DNA of 64,000 nt from Molossus alvarezi (Eukaryota; Chordata; Mammalia; Chiroptera; Molossidae): NCBI GenBank assembly GCA_037176705.1, contig CM073897.1, positions 44,154,988-44,218,987 of the forward strand, given 5' to 3'. Below, in pieces: positions 1-33,031 of the stretch (position 1 is its first letter; each line of letters begins with the position of its first letter). Under the pieces are notes generated by a model. The model saw only the letters and a list, made by a program, of their open reading frames with translations. It searched no databases and was not told the DNA's origin. A program made the position numbers and the translations under genes.

Positions 1-88
1 AAGGTACGCGCCCTTAGCGGGAACCAAACCCAGGTCTCTCTGGACCAAAGGACAATGCTCTAACCGCTGAGCCAAACCGGCCAGGGCC
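1..88 (-). mobile_element. VES-type SINE, cut by window edge
   Basis: The reverse complement starts GGCCCTGGCCGGTTTGGCTC and carries the tRNA-like head AGCGGTTAGAGC. The rest lies outside the window. Confidence 0.88.
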
Positions 89-388
89 AGACCAAGAATT
101 TAAACCTCACTCTTCCAGCCATACCCTGAGGTAGACCCTTTCCTGAGGCCTGAGACCCTTTTCCTGAGACCCTTCCCCTGGCCACACCAAGAGCAGACCC
201 AGGTAAGCAATAATCCTGGGTCCACTGGCTACCATGCCCTGGGGCCCAGAGCAGGGGCCAAGGAGTACCTTCAGGCCTGATCCCCACACCCCTACAGACC
301 TACTCCCCTCTTGCTCTCAGGACCCCAGACCCTTTCTACAGCCCTCCTGGGAACCTCGGGGCAATCACCCGCATGGTATTTGTTACAG

Positions 389-18715
<18,327 letters not shown>

Positions 18716-19666
18716 GGAGAGGGACACAGTGGGACAGGAGCCTGCACCAGCCCACAGACTCTTATGCCTAGACACCCAACCCCTCTCCTGCTTCACTCCC
18801 TCCCAAGAACTCTCCTGCTCAGCCCCCAAGCAGCCAACTAGGTGCTCATTAATAAGTGCCCTAGAGCGATAGTAACTGATGTGTTCCAGTGTGAATCCTA
18901 TGGGGAAACTTGCTTCTTGACACAAAAACAAAAAAAATATAAATAGTCCCGTCCTCTCAGGCAGTGCTTTGTTCTCGACAGATCGTTTGGCCTCTGAGAG
19001 CTCGTTACTATAAGTTCATTACTCCTCACATCAAGAACGCGTCCCCACTGTACAGCCGAGGTGCCCAGGCGCACAGGGAGGAGGTCGTTTGCCCCGGTGG
19101 CACGAGCAGAAGCAAGACGGGGACCAGGAACTGGAGCCTGGCATACGAGGGCTCCAGGCTCAGCAGGGCCACCTACTTACATTGCATCTCTTCTGAGAGC
19201 CTCTGTTTTGTCATGTCTAAAATGGGAGTTGAGAAGGACCACACAAGGCTTGTTCCTAACCCAGGTCTCAGCCCAGAGCAAATGCTCAAAGAATGCTGTC
19301 TCCTTCCCTGCCTCCCTCCCCTGGGCCAGTCTCATCCGTAGGGCATCCGTGGGCACTGTGCTGGGAGTCCAGGTCATGGGCTCCTAGAATCTCTGGGGAG
19401 GGAAGGGGGGAGATAATGCCTTGATTCTTAGGAAAATGAGACTTCTGTCTTACAGAAAAAAATCACACAAACCACAGCCAACTCATTAAACTGGCTTCTG
19501 ACATCAAAGAGTGTTCACCAAACCCTCAGGCAGACCAGGCGCACGCCGAATTCATTTCCCTGGGGGGGAGGGGGGGGACCAGGGGACAAACTGGTCCTTC
19601 TTCGAAAGACCCCTTGGGAGTTGTTGGGAAATGTTCTGCCTGCCGGCTGTGCTCACAGAGGCCAGG

Positions 19667-19695
19667 CTGTGTGTGTGTGTGTGTGTGTGTGTGTC
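19667..19695 (+). repeat. (GT)n microsatellite
   Basis: About fourteen GT units in intergenic DNA. Confidence 0.9.
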
Positions 19696-21799
19696 TCTGT
19701 GGAGAGGCGACGTGGAAGGGACTTGGGTGATGTGTGTTTGGAGCCATGAGCTGCTGTGTGGTGGCAAGTGCTGGACTTGCCTTAGGGAGATGCCACTGCA
19801 GGCCCTACCTGCATGACTTTGGACTGAACCCTTTTACACCTCAGTTTCCTCAAATGCAGAGTGAGGCCAGTCACCCTGACCGCTCGTGTGGTGAGAAGTG
19901 ACAGAGAGGACTGTGTGAGCACCACGCGGGTCTGGCCCCGCATGAGCCTGCCGGAGTTGAGAAGGGAGGATGTGCCCGTGCCCGTCTGTGGGACATGCCC
20001 ACCCACGGCCGTGCTCGACTGTGTCTCCTGCAGCCAGGTGGGGACAGAAGCATGACCTAGTTCCTCCAAGGACCTCAGTGTGGCCCACTTCAGGCCTGTG
20101 GACGTTCCCTCGGGGCCTCAGTTCTCCATCAGTAACAGGAGCATCTGGTCCAGGTGACCATGAGGTCCCTCTGGGCATGAGGATCCATGAGCACACCTTG
20201 AGTAGGTGGAGGCCCAGCCTGGTGGGCAGACACAAGGAGACCAGCATTCAAACCAGGACCCAGCTGTCCTACCACGAGCCGGTCAGTGGGTCTCTCTAAG
20301 ACCTCAGCTCCTCACTGCACAGTGAGGACCAGACCCTGCCCTGCCTGCCTTACAGACTGCTGTTAGGTCTAAGGCAACGGCTGTGAACGCACGCTCTCAA
20401 CTGAGTGTGTGCTGCAGCCGTGCCTTAGGCTGCACATATGTGTGACAGACCCGCGTGGCTTTGTGCATGCTGTGGCTGTCAGAGCTCAAAGTGCACTGAG
20501 CGACAAATAACAGTGTACCTGTCCATACCTGTGAACATCTGTGTGCATGCTGTCCGTCTGTGTATATGTGCATTTGTGTGTCTGTGTGAGCTGTGTATAT
20601 GCACTTGTGTACATGTGGGCCTTGGTGTGCCGCATGTATGCTGCTTTAGCTGTGTATGCTATGTGTCCAGGTATGTCTGTCTGGGCACCAGTCTCAGAGC
20701 AGTGGTGGGTCTCCTTGTATTGGTATCTGTGCACACAATGTGGGTCTGCATGTACAGTGTGTGTCCAAGTGCGTGCCTTGTACATGTGTGAGTTGTATGT
20801 TGGGGTGTGTCAGCCATGGGTCTCTTTCCTCTTAGGCCCTCCAGAATGATAGTGTGGGGAGCAGCCCCTGGCCCTGTGCCCACCCTCTGAGGCCTGAGGC
20901 AGTTCTGTTCTCAAACACTCTGCTCCGCCCCAGGGCAGAACCTGGGGCTCTGGGAGGGAACTGGTTCCAAAGCTGACACACTGCACATAAATAGACCGGC
21001 TCACGCCGGAATCCTCCCCTCTTCAACTTTCTCCCCTCAGCTGTGAACAAGGTCTCCAAGGAAACAGGCCCACCTGGCTCCTGTGCTGTACCCCTGCCAG
21101 GAGCTGGGCTGGTTTCCTCAGCCCCGGGGGGCTCTAGGCTCATTTAGTCCACATCACCCCACTGCCTGCTACGGGACAGACCCCGTGCCTGGAGCTTCAA
21201 CCACAACCACCCTCTGGGGCAGGAGTCATTTGCCCACTTTCTAGATGAGGAAATGGAGGCTCAGATGGTGACATGATTTGTCCATGCCAGCCTCTGTCTC
21301 CTGATCTGAGGTGGCTGCACCGTGCTACAACAGCCCAGGGAAACGTCAATGGTCCCTGAAGGTCCCCAGAGGATGGCCTCAGGGGGCACACAGCTTTCTC
21401 TTCTGCAAACCGAGGTGAGGACAGGTGAGGCCGAGGGGGCTCTCAGAGCGGGCCCTCCCCTCATGAGGAGCCAGCCTAGCATTTGCATGGGGCTTCCGGG
21501 TACATGCCCAGTGGAACCCCAGAGATGGGGCCCCCCAAGTCATGACTTTCATGATGAGTCAGTGCCAGCTGGTCCCTATGAAGTCCCCCTACCTTCCCCT
21601 GCCAGCCTGAGCCCATCCTCCTGTTCTTTGGGATGGTTCCCAGCAATGGGACACTCCTGGCATCTCTAGGGTTGGGGTTCTTGCTATGACAGATGGGGCC
21701 ATGGGGCTCCAGAAGATCCTTACAGGGCCAGGTGATCTCGACTTGTTTGACTGATGGTTCTTCAGGCAGGCACAATTTGGAATGGACTCCTTAGAAAAG

Positions 21800-22170
21800 T
21801 CTAAATACTTTACCTGACACTCAAAGCCCTCACCTCATCTACCCCTGACCCCCAGCTCCCTGGCCATGACAGACTGCTTACTCTTCCCCAAGCCCCTCAC
21901 AATGCCACGCCTTGCTCTTGCTGTTTTCTCCACCTAGATCACTTTAACCCTTTTTCAACATTTGGTGAACTCCTACACATCCTTCAAAGTCCACGTGAAA
22001 AGCCACTTCCTCCCCAAACCCTTTTCCAACTAACTGCTTCTTGTATGTAATTTGTTGTCATGCCTGACTCTCACTTGATGGCAGCAACCTTGCCTAGTTC
22101 ATTCCTTCCTTCCAAATGCCCGCGAAGAGGTGTGCACTGGGAAAGCAAATGAATGAATGAACAAGCTGAT
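21800..22170 (+). repeat. L2 remnant
   Basis: CTCAAAGCCCTCACCTCATC, TCCTTCAAAGTCCACGTGAA and a closing AAATGAATGAATGAAC tract fit L2. Confidence 0.7.
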
Positions 22171-23781
22171 GAACTAGTTAGCCCAAAGGCTCCTGAGGTC
22201 TCCTGCCTAGTTTCTCCTCTGCTGTTCTCTGCATCTGGGCATGCTCAGTCGAATGCTTAGTTGGGATCCTGCTTGCCAGGTGCGTCAGCCTGTGGCTTCC
22301 TTGGCTGCTCTTTTGCCCCTTGCGACCACCCCTCCTGTGCTATGGACACTCCTCCTCCAACCCTGGCACCAACCTGGGTGCTCTTCCCCAGCCCTTTTTC
22401 TTCCCACCCTTCTGGCTCACTTCTCACCATTTATACCTTTGCTCCTTTGCTGCTTCCTCCAGGAAGCCTTCCCTGAAATCTTTCCTTCCACTCCCCAGTG
22501 CTATGGGAGAGCACCTCACTCTCTGGCTCCTCAGCCTTCTGGCAACCCTACCTAGCAGACTTGGGGCTTCCTGAGGGCAGGTCTGGGTCTAAGCCCTCTC
22601 TCAGTGACCCTGGTGGGAGGAGAAATATAACAGGGCAGTGGAGGTGGAGGAGGCCACTGTGGTGGCAGGTGAATCTAACTTTAAGGAAATTCACCTACAT
22701 GAATGCATGGAAATCAGGTTTGCTCAAGGACTGTTAGAGCTGTGTCTCACTCTTACGGGGGGGGGGGGGGATGAAGTGACGTAGAGCGGGAGGAAAGGGT
22801 CACACGTGTACTGATCATGTTGCATGTGCATTGTCTCAGGAAGCCATCCTCGCAGCTCTGGGAAGGGGGTGTCATCACCCCCATTGCTACTGAGTTCACC
22901 TGGGGCAGTAGGACCAAAACCCTAGTTCTTTCCCGGGGACTGGCCATGCTGCTTCTGGTCCCTGCTCTGCCCCTGGACTTGCTGGCACAACACTCCCGCT
23001 CTAAGATTCCAGGCTTCCTCGAGACTCTTCAGAAGTCCACTAGAGGGCAGGCAAGCTGTTCCAGAGAGAACCCGAAGCCCCTCCGGCAACCTTGGGATTC
23101 CTGGCCCCTCTCCAGCCTGCAGGCTCCTCGGGTCCACTTCCTAGACAGAGGTGAATGGTGCGCACTAAGGAATAGGTGGGGCCCCACCCCACAGAGAAGT
23201 CCAGTGTGAGGAATCTCCCTGCCCACTGGAAGACAGTGAGAGGGCAGCAGATGCCAGCCTCCTGTCCCCCATCCGAAACGCCCAAGTCTTCATGTGTCCG
23301 AGGTTTGTCCAGTCTCCAGCCACTTGCATTTCCTATTAAAAGCACATAGGTGACGCTGTCTTGCTCAGTGCTTTCCTGGACGTTAGCTCACACCGCCCAC
23401 CACGCCCCCTCTAGGAGGCAGGTGTACCGGTCCCCATGCACAGACAGAAGAAGCAGGCTCTTGCTGGCGGTTCTCTTCCATTGCTGACTTAGACCTTCCT
23501 TCTGGGCCCTAGGCCCAGGGTCCGGCTGCCTGCCGAGCACCTTCCGTATGAGCCACGATCACCTGACTGTGCTCTGCCCTGTCCTGGCCAGAACCAGGCA
23601 TGCTCACCCCCTCTTCCCTGTCCTTCCCATGACCCTCTCCTTCACCCCCACAATCAATCCCCATGCCCACCTCACCCAGCACCCTAGTCTCTGCCTTGGT
23701 CCAGACCCCATGGCCCTGGGTCCTCCGTGACAGCCCCGGCCTCCATGCTGCTCCTGCCTCCATTCACCAACTGGCTCATCA

Positions 23782-23822
23782 CACACACGCACACGCACAC
23801 GCACACACGCACACACACGTGT
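23782..23822 (+). repeat. (CA)n microsatellite with CG interruptions
   Basis: ACACACACGCACACGCACAC pattern, about 40 bases. Confidence 0.88.
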
Positions 23823-26800
23823 ACCTGCAGCTCGGACCTCGCCATGTCACTTTGCTACTTAGCACGCTCTCCACTGCTGATGGCCAGGGCCCTTCAGCAT
23901 GACGCTCCTGCCAACAGACCTCCTCCCCGCATCTGCCCTGTCGCCCAGCCCTTTCCCACCCCCTCGCCTAGCCCCACCTTGTCCTCTCAAATCGCTCAGA
24001 TTCCCAGTGTCAACCTAGAGAATTTTTATTGTAAAAGTATTCCTATTAGCAGTTATAATAAGCCCTGAAGACCTGGAACCAGTGGCCCGGAGACTCTAAC
24101 CTTCCCCCTTGCACCACTGCGTCCAGGTGCAGAATTCTTCCAGCTTGAAGAACATAACGTCCACTCGGCCCATTTCAGGAACTATCATTACAGCCACGGC
24201 CTGGGGGAAGCCTAGCCGAGGGGGCAATCTCTGTTCCCCCATGTGTCCACTTTGAGCCCACACTCAACACTGATATAACCCTAAAACCAGACCCAACTTC
24301 CCAGTACCAGTGAGAAATGGAGAGTCTGCTGGAGCTCCCTGGGACCCAGAGAAGAGAGTGTATCATCACACGTCATGCAGCCAAGCTTCATGAACTCCTC
24401 CAAACCGCCAGTTCCCCTCCCAGCTTCCTCCCTGGCAGCACCCCTGTCCCCCTCCTCTTCCTCACCACTCCCTTGCCTCCCAAGCCCCTGTTGTCCCAAG
24501 CCAACCAGCACCCCGTCTCAGCTTCCTGCTGCATTGATGGTTACCCAAAGAGCAACTACAAGACCAATTTTAAGGCCCTGGGACCTTTTAAAGGGCAGAT
24601 TCAGGGCTTCCCAGGCAGTGTCTTCAAGGCTCCCCCTGCAGGCAGCCACGGGAGGGTCTTTATTTCATTGAAAAAAAGGGACTCATACGGAGGGAATATC
24701 TACACTTTGATCCTCACTACAAGCATATAAGGTAGACATGATTCTCTCCATATTTTTTAATGAAGCTACTGAGACGCAGTCCACAGCTGCTCAGCAAGCC
24801 AGTGGCAGAACTGGACCTTGACTCCAAAGCTCTCATCATGCACATCACCCCGGCTGCCTTGCGGGCCACAGCCACATACTACACGGAAAAGGGTGACGCA
24901 GATGCAGCAACAGACTGTCACCAGACGCAGGGTGGGACCAGCCAGAGGAAATGGGGTGAGTTCTCGGGTGAGGTCCGGAGGGGCAGGCAGGTGAGGCCGG
25001 GGCCCTCGGGAAAGCCAAGGCCAACAGCCAGGTGTCCGGCGGGCGGATGGAGGAGCTGAATGGAGCAGACCTCAGAGTGATGTGAACAGATGTCAAGGTC
25101 ACAACTTGAAGTGAGAGTAGAGCAGTGGGAGAGCGAAAGAGCGGGGATCCGGAACCTTTCAGAGAGCTGATTCGGGCCCTCTCGGCGCTGGCCAGGATGT
25201 CTTTAAGGGTACCCCTGTGGGCAGCCCAAGTGGAGCATTTTTCTCGCTCTTGTGGCCTTGGTCTCCCCTCTCTGTGGGAGCCCCTTAAATTATTTCCTAC
25301 AGCCCTCACCTCTGGCAACTCTAAATGGAGAGAGGGAGACAGAGACAGAATGAGAGAGCAGAGGGAGTTTGACAGAGATAACTGAGCACAGTTGGGAGAG
25401 AGCAGGAAGGAGAGGGATGATGGAGGATGTATGTGGGTGCATGATATGGAATCTGGCCCCCCTGCGTAGTGAAAGAGACAGGAAAATGGGAAATGTGACA
25501 TGTGCTTGGACCCCCAGGGCCATCAAAGGGTTTTAAGCAGGGGAGTGACCTAGTCGAATCTGTGTTTGGAGAGACTCCATCTGGCCGCCATGTGGAGGAT
25601 GAACGACTGGATGGATGAACAGGAAAGGGAGACCCTGGGGCAGGAAGTTCCCCTGGGGGAGGGGAGGAGAGAAAGAAGCCAAGGCCAAAGGGGGGGGGGG
25701 GCGCAGGAGCTTCCTCTTCCAAGATCAGGTGGAAGAAGAGGAGGAAGAGGAGCCAGCACAAGGATCCAGGCGGACATGCGGAGAGATGGGAAGTGAACCA
25801 GGAGAGGGCACGACAGGCACCAAGGGAAGAGGACAGTTCAGGAAGGAGAGAGTGAGCAGCTGTGAAGGATGCAGCCAAGTGACCAAGCACCCAAGGCAGC
25901 TGGGGACAGAAGAGTGTCTATCCATTGTCGTTCCAGATGCGGAGGCCAGAGAGGAGCTGATTGCAGTGATGGGGCTGGAGACGTAGAGGAAGTGAGGAGA
26001 GTGGAGGGAGATAGAGATAGCAAGAGCAGGTGACAACCTTGACAGGTCTAGCTGGGAGAAGACAAGAGGTCAGGGTAGTAGCTGGCTGGGGACCTGGGAG
26101 GCCTAGAAAGGGTTGTGAAACGAGTGTGTCTGTACTGGAGGGAGAGCCTGTAGGGGGAGCTGCCCAGAGGCTTTCTCAGGCAGACGGAAGCACAGCACAC
26201 AGGCCAGGCAGGCCCTGATGCAGGCAGAGGTGCGGTTGGTTTTAGGGCCCTGGTTCAGGCCTCAAAGCCAGCTCTCCTGCCCCAGCACACAGGGGAGGGG
26301 GGAGGCAAGCAGACACAAGCCACACAGCCCAGAAGAGGCCAGGGAGCAGCAGTCTGGAAGGCTGATTACCCATTCCCAAGCTTCCAGACCTGGAGAAAGG
26401 GGCTGGCTATGGGGACAAAGCTGAGCATCCAGCCCTCAGGAGACAGGATCCAGCCCTCTGCGCCCTGGAGGCCCAGCCTAGCCTCCAGGCTCGGGGGATT
26501 CTGAGCTCACAGCATCCCATCAGGGTTAATGATGGGATTCCTGAGAGGTACAGCAGTCTGTCAACCACGCCCTTCCCGCCCCCGTTTCACACACCAGGAA
26601 ATCAGCCCCAGTGGAAGCCCCTCAACTCACATGTGGTCGTCTTCTAAGAAAATCAAGTCATGAACAATGCAAGATCACAGCCCAGCTCCCACCGGCAAGC
26701 GCATGTGTGCATGTACATGTCTACTCACAGATGGCATGCTGATCTGTGCACTGTCTGATGTGTGTGTACTACATTTAGGAGCCTGGGTGTTTTAAGTCCT

Positions 26801-29442
26801 CATTGTATATATGGGATATGATGTGTGTTTGTCGACAATGTGTGTGCAGTGTTTGTGACCGTGGCATTCGGTGGGATATATATATATAGGCATTCTGTGT
26901 GCACATCATGTGTATATATGCACATCATGTATGTTCAATGTGCATGCTGGTGTGTGCTGCTTGCATGCTGTATATATGAGAGTTGAATCTGTGAGGGTGT
27001 GTGCATCTGTGTGTGGTCACTTTTGAGGGTGTCTCTGTGAAATGTTTGAAATGTTTGTGGATAGAATGTGTGCCTGTGTGAAATTTTGTGTGAGGTCGAT
27101 GTATGCTTGTTGTTTTCATGAACTGTGCTCCTGTGTGGCCTGTACTGTGTGAGGGTGTATGTGTAGGGTGTGTGTGTGTGTGTGCACTTGGGAGAAGTAC
27201 ACTTTTGCAGGTGCACTGTGTCCATGGGGGCAGTGTGTAGAAACGTCACGGGGCGAGGTGTGACAGCCTAACACAGCAGAGAGGTGTGGAGTTGCAGCTC
27301 CCACTTGGACATCTCCTGGCTGTGTGACCTGAGCTTGTTCCTGCCCCCACTTAAGCCTTGATTTCCCCAAAGGCCAGTATCTGACATCTTCTAGGAAGGC
27401 CCCATGGTCAGGAGGAGGAAGGCAATGTGAGAGGACATTGGGTCACAGTGGCCTGTGCTAAAGAGGACAGTCCCAGTGAGAGCTGGGTGTGCCCGGGCCT
27501 CTGCCCCCTCATCCATCCTCAGTGGGCCCCACCTGTCCCCTGAGGAATGGGAACGCTGCCAGCTCTCACGGTCCCTGAAAGGCAGTCACAGCAGGTCCCC
27601 TCCCCACACCCCCCCGAGCACAGCCAGGGGAAGCTTCACAAACCACTTTACTCCTCTCCTTGAACTAAACCAGCATGAAGAACATAGAGCTGCTGCCAAA
27701 AACATGCAAACAATCACCCAGCCAGGAATCACAAGCCTGGCCACTGACCGGGCGAGTGTCATGGCGGGTGGGCACTGGACACAAGAAGCTGACTCTTCAA
27801 GCAGCCCTAATCATCCATCCTTGCTCCACTGTACAGAGACAGGGTTCAGAGAGGTGAGACCACCGACTCAAAGTCACACAGCAGTGGACAGTCCAGGAAG
27901 GATGGGGCCCAGGCAGGTCTCTCTGAAACCTGGGCTGCTCATCTCCACTGGCCCTGCCCTCCTCGGGCTCCTCACCCCACCCCAGAGGGAGGAAAACACA
28001 ACCCCAGGCAGTCTGTCCTAACACCCCTGGGGATTCAGATCCTCTCCAAAGTTTGAGAGGACCTGGGCTAGAACCCCGAGGAGCTGGCTGTGTGAACCGG
28101 GAGCACCTCCTGTGAGGTGAGAGAAAGTGGCGTGGGGGAGGGGATTCTCTGACACTTCAAAGGGTGACCATTATTTGTGGGGATCACCTGGGTACACCTG
28201 AGTCCGTTTCTGGGCGCTCTGCCAACCCTTGGGGCTTTGACCACCCAGATGAAGACAAGAGCCCACAGCTTGCTGGGCACTCAGCATAGCAAAGAAGTTG
28301 GGAAGGGACTTTCAGGGAACCCCCGGAGGCAAGGTACCCCCACCCCGGATGCCCTATCAGCCATTCCTCCCAAGGAGCCTGGGCCCACCTCTGCTCTGAG
28401 ACCACTGAGCCAGCAGTGACAGAGTCCCCCCAGCTCATCCCCTCTCAGTCACTGCCTCCCATCTGCCCACAGGTCCCTTCAGTTACACTGACTTCCACGT
28501 GGGGAAGACATCAAGGCTCATACTGACCCAACCCCTCCTGCATTCAGGGTTCCACAGTGCCGTCATCTCAACACCCCTTGAAGTGGCCGAATAACTGCCC
28601 AGTTTTGCAGATGAGAAACTGGGACTGCCAGGGGAAATGACTCGTCCACGGCCACCCAGCTGCCTCGTGGGACCTTCCTCGAATCAGTGCTGCCTGCAGA
28701 GGCACTCGGTGTCTGCTGCCGTCTCCTCCTGGGCTGGCCTCTGTAGCTGTGCCGTTAACGTGAAGATGACACTTTGTGACATCACAGGCCTAATCAAATC
28801 CCACACCAACTACCCTGAATCATCAAGGGTACATCTGGTTTAACCTTCAAATGGTTAAAACGGAGAAAAAGGTGTGTGGCTTGAAGGGACAGAGCCTCGG
28901 GTTCCCAGCAGCCCCGGCGCTGCAGAGAGCTGTGGTTTCATGGTCAGTGACACAGAACAGTCAAGCTGTGGAAGAGCTTCTGATCCTGCCCTGCCTGCTT
29001 CAGCCAGTCTCGAATGTTCTCCCCTAACATCCCCTCTCTCCCTTGGGGCCCCTGGGAGCCTATGGGAGCCTCCAGGCTCCTCAGCTTCAGTTCTCACTGA
29101 CCAGAGAGAGCCGGAAGCCTCTGGTGTGGCAGCTGGGGTACACCGGGCCTCACCAGCACCTGCTTCTCGTTCATTGGTCGCTCCGGGTGCCCGGGTGAGG
29201 GGGTGACTTGTATCCACAGTGAGAACTGAAAACCAGCCAAGCCAGTTGCTGGCCATGCACAGGGGCCTTGGAGTCTGAGGACTTGGATGGGAGTGGCTGC
29301 TGTGTGGCTGTGGACAGGTCACAGAATCCCTCCGAGCCTCGGTCCCTCTTCTATAAAAGACAGGAGATAATTCAAGTCAAGTACCTGGCACCGGGCCCAG
29401 TCCTGTAAACCCTCATTGATCCCGTTTAACCCTTCAGCCACC

Positions 29443-29635
29443 CTTGGTGGGAAACCTTTTTTCTGCCAAGGGCCTCTTGGATATGTATAACATCATTTGC
29501 AGGCCATACAAAATTATCAACTTAAAAATGAGCCTGCTGTATTTGGTCAGGCTAATTTGGTGAGGCTGTGATGTTAGCTGGCACTGATTTCAAGGGGACT
29601 TATATGGCCCGCGGGCCGGACGTTCCCCACCCCTG
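29443..29635 (+). mobile_element. Non-autonomous hAT-like element (GGGTGGGGAA family)
   Basis: The right end reads GACGTTCCCCACCCCTG and the left end TTGGTGGGAAACCTTTT, imperfect inverted ends of hAT type. The interior (CATACAAAATTATCAACTTA, TTTGGTCAGGCTAATTTGGT) matches the copy at 44069-44514. It lies in intergenic DNA. Confidence 0.75.
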
Positions 29636-32600
29636 GGACGCACCACCTGTCTGTCCCCTTATAAGTGTTTGTTTCCCAAGCACCCAGTGTTGGCTTCTGG
29701 CCCACAAACTCCCTACAGCTGATGCCCAGAAACATTAGCTCTTCTTTCCTCCTGTCCCTCCAGGAGGAGGCCCATAGCTGGTATGGTCTGAGCCCAGTTT
29801 CCCTAGGGAGCAAGGGAGGGTGGGCAGAAGAACCGGGAACCCAGGGTTCTGCTCCGAAAGGCAGGGCCCCAATGGGGGCTGATGAGGGAACTTCCTGACT
29901 CCCAGGGGCCCACAGAAATACTGGGCAGGGGCAAGAAGTGAGGACAGACACCTCTGTGTACTGAGATCTGAACTGGGAGTCTGGAGACCTAGGTTCAATC
30001 CTGGTTCCAAAGCTGTGTGACTTAGGCCAGTTACCTAACTTCTCTGAGCCTCAGTTTCTTAGTAATTGATGATAAAGACACCCAACTGGAAGGCTGTCTA
30101 TATCTTGATTTGCCACATGAAATGAAGGACTAATAGGTATTCAGCAACAAATAGTAGAAACTAAATTAGGGGTCCAGGGTGCCTCAGTCCTCACTACAGT
30201 TCTATAGTTAACAGCTTGTTCAAGGTCACACAGGATATGCACATCATTGCCTTTCTGGGACCCTTCGGTTTCATTCTAACCTGAGGTGAAACCCTCCCAG
30301 GGAACCTTGAGCCTGACTTGGTGACTGAAAGGGTTTTCTCACCTCATGGTGATACTCCTAGGGACACAGGAAGAGATGTGTTTCCTGACTGACAGATGCA
30401 TGCAAGACTGGTAGCATATGCACAAAAATACCCACACAGGGAGGACTGAGCTGCCCACTCACGGGCTGCCCAAGAGAACTCTCCATTCCAGAGGTGTGTG
30501 AGCAGGAGCGAAGTAAGCAACATTGGATGGAAAGTTGGCCTTGGTGGCGTTGAAAGAAAGCTACCTTTCACATGGTGGCCAGGCAAATCCCACCCTGCTC
30601 AGTTCCAGCTTCTCTTCCTCTTCAGATCAAGCTCAGACTCCCAAAGTTGGCCTTCGAGGCTTCAATCATCCCATGTCCTCCTCTGCCCCCCATCTGGACT
30701 GGGAGCTCCCCAAGGGTAACTCTGGAACATTTTTATTCACCAGTTCTCTGGGACCCACCAAGGAAGGGGTCATGAGCAAGGACCATGAGCCAGGCCCTCA
30801 ACGAGCTACTTGACACACGTTGTTACGTTTGATCTTCACAGCAAGCCAGGATGTCAGGTGCTATTATTAGTGTCACTTTGCAGATCAGCAAACTGAAGTC
30901 AGAAAGGTCAACCAACCTGCCAAAAGTCACACAGCAACATGACTGCTGAAGAAGTGAAGAGATGAAGGAAGGAGTGCTGAGCATGTGGAGTTCCCTGCTT
31001 TTAGCACCCTGGTCCCACGGGGCCTCTGCACCAGGTGGGCACACTTGGTTGCCCATCTGTGTCTAACTCTTAGGGAGCCCCATCTGGGCAGTGAGTGAGG
31101 TGGAACCCCATGAACTAACTAACCACAACCACAGCCTTTGGGGGTATGTAGGGAGGCTGGCCACTGCCCCCAGCCTGCCATGGCCCCAGCCCTGCCCTGC
31201 TCCAGCCCCAGTCAGAGCTGTGTGCCAGCCCAGCACGTGCTGCTTGCAGTGTTCAGGAAAGGGTGGGGCAGTGCTCAGCTGTCGGGGGGGGGGGGGGGAT
31301 CAGGTCAGGTGGGAGAGCTGGGAGCTGACTGAACCCAACAGCCACGTCCTGCCCATGCTGGAGGGCTGCTGGCAATCGCTTGCGAGACACTGGCCTCTTG
31401 CATAAGGATCTGGAAAGAGAAGACTGAAGGTATGGCAGAGTATCACCCATCACCACCAAAGACAGCGAGAAGTTACCTAACACCCATTCAGTGCAGGCCC
31501 TGGGCTGGGTCCACTGCACTGAGCTCTGGCTCCAACCTGGAGAAGAAGCTACTATCTTCCCCACTTTACACACAGGAAAACAGGTTCCATTTGAGCAGGT
31601 GAGCACTAGAGCCCAGAAAGGGAGGTGAGATGACCAGCTGGGACCTCCATGGGCATGGTTCTGAGGTCTCAAGTGGCTGGGAGGGAAGGTGGAGGTCTGG
31701 ACACGCGGCCCTCACCCTGCAACCTTCCCTGCCCGTGTCTTCATTGCAGTTTAGGCCCCTCCGTAGGAAAGCTTTCCTTGATTTCTGAGGCGAGCTTAGG
31801 CCCTGGGCCACCCACTGTCATGGCTTGTCTTCTCTGGGCTCTCCCATCTGCCAGCCCCCCCCCCCCCCCCCAGCCAGTGGGAGAAAGGAGAGGCAGCAGC
31901 CGGCTAGCTGGCATTCAGGGAACCCAGCTCTAAGCCCAGCTGTAACTTTGGGTGGTCACTTTCCCATCTGTAAAATGGGGCACCCTGTGCCACTCTATCA
32001 GAGAAGAGAAACACTGTGGAAGAGGAATTCCTGTCTACCATGGGAACCAGGACCCCAAGGAAAGCCCTGAACCTCCTCTCTGAAACACCCCCACCCTTCA
32101 GTCCACACCCAGCAGGGCACCACTGTACCTGTGAATTGGTAGGGTCAAGACGTCTAGAGGAGGGGGTGGCTTGGGGGAAGATTTGCCTCAATCTCTGATG
32201 TAAGAGACAGTAATAGCACCATGCTACTTTGCACAGCACTTTAAGACAGCCGGGCAAAACGGTGCCTGGAAAGGGGAGCTCAGATTGGCCTAGATTTTGT
32301 TTTGTGGACAAATTGGGCTCAAATCCCTGTCTCTTATGGGCTGTATGACTTTGGATATGCCATTTAATCTTTCTGAGACTCAGATCCCCAAATATAAATA
32401 GGGATCTTACCCATAGCAGACCACTAGTTTAATGTATATTCGCCGACTCCATCCCTAACCTCAGTTTCTCAACCTGAAGACGGTACCGTTTCACAGGGCT
32501 GCTTACAGGTCAGTGACACGTCTGGATCCTAGAGAACGTCCACAGGGGAAGCGACTTGCTTGGACAGTCCAGAGGAGACTGCCGCGGAGTGGGGAATCCC

Positions 32601-33031
32601 CTCGGTGGCAGACCCAGGGCCAGCGAAGGGTCATTTCCTTCCGCCTTCAAACCCGCGGTCACTTCTCCTGTTTGCCGCCCTCCGGCCCCGGCCTCAGTGC
32701 AGCGGCGCCGGCAGCGGGACATCGGGACCAGGCCGGATTTCCTCCGCGGACCTGCGGCTCCTACGGCCACCGCCCCTGCGCACCCCGCGGGGCCACGGAC
32801 GGTGCACGTGCGGCGCCCGGCCGGGCTTCCCTCCCACCGGGCTTCCTCCGGACCCTCTCCCTCCGCCCTTTCATCCCGCCCCACAGCCCGCGCCGGCCCA
32901 GCCGGGGTTTCAGCGCGAAGAAGATGCTTCACTCCCTCGTGGGTTCCGGATAAACAAAATCTCGCTGGGCGCTCGGGCGGGCGCTAGGACCCCGCGGCTG
33001 GGCCGCGGGGGGCGTGGTGGGGCGGGAGAGG

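Larger units (their letters stand above)
18716..32589. other. Intergenic region between GC-D and LRRC32
   Basis: No gene is recognised. It holds MIR and L2 pieces (for example near 21150, 22810, 24710, 30800 and 31470), a hAT element (29443-29635) and simple repeats: GT at 19667-19695, diverged TG-rich stretches at 20430-20815 and 26690-27190, CA at 23782-23820, and G or C runs at 22757, 25690, 31286 and 31856. No VES SINE is seen. Open frames here lack splice or family support. Confidence 0.75.

Noticed and set aside
18716..19000. GC-D polyadenylation signal
   Set aside because: Only weak variants (ATTAATAA, ATATAAATA) are present; none is convincing.
24845..25890. Long minus-strand frames of 189-218 residues
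   Set aside because: Composition fits non-coding, GA-rich old repeat DNA; no domain, no splice context and no conservation evidence.
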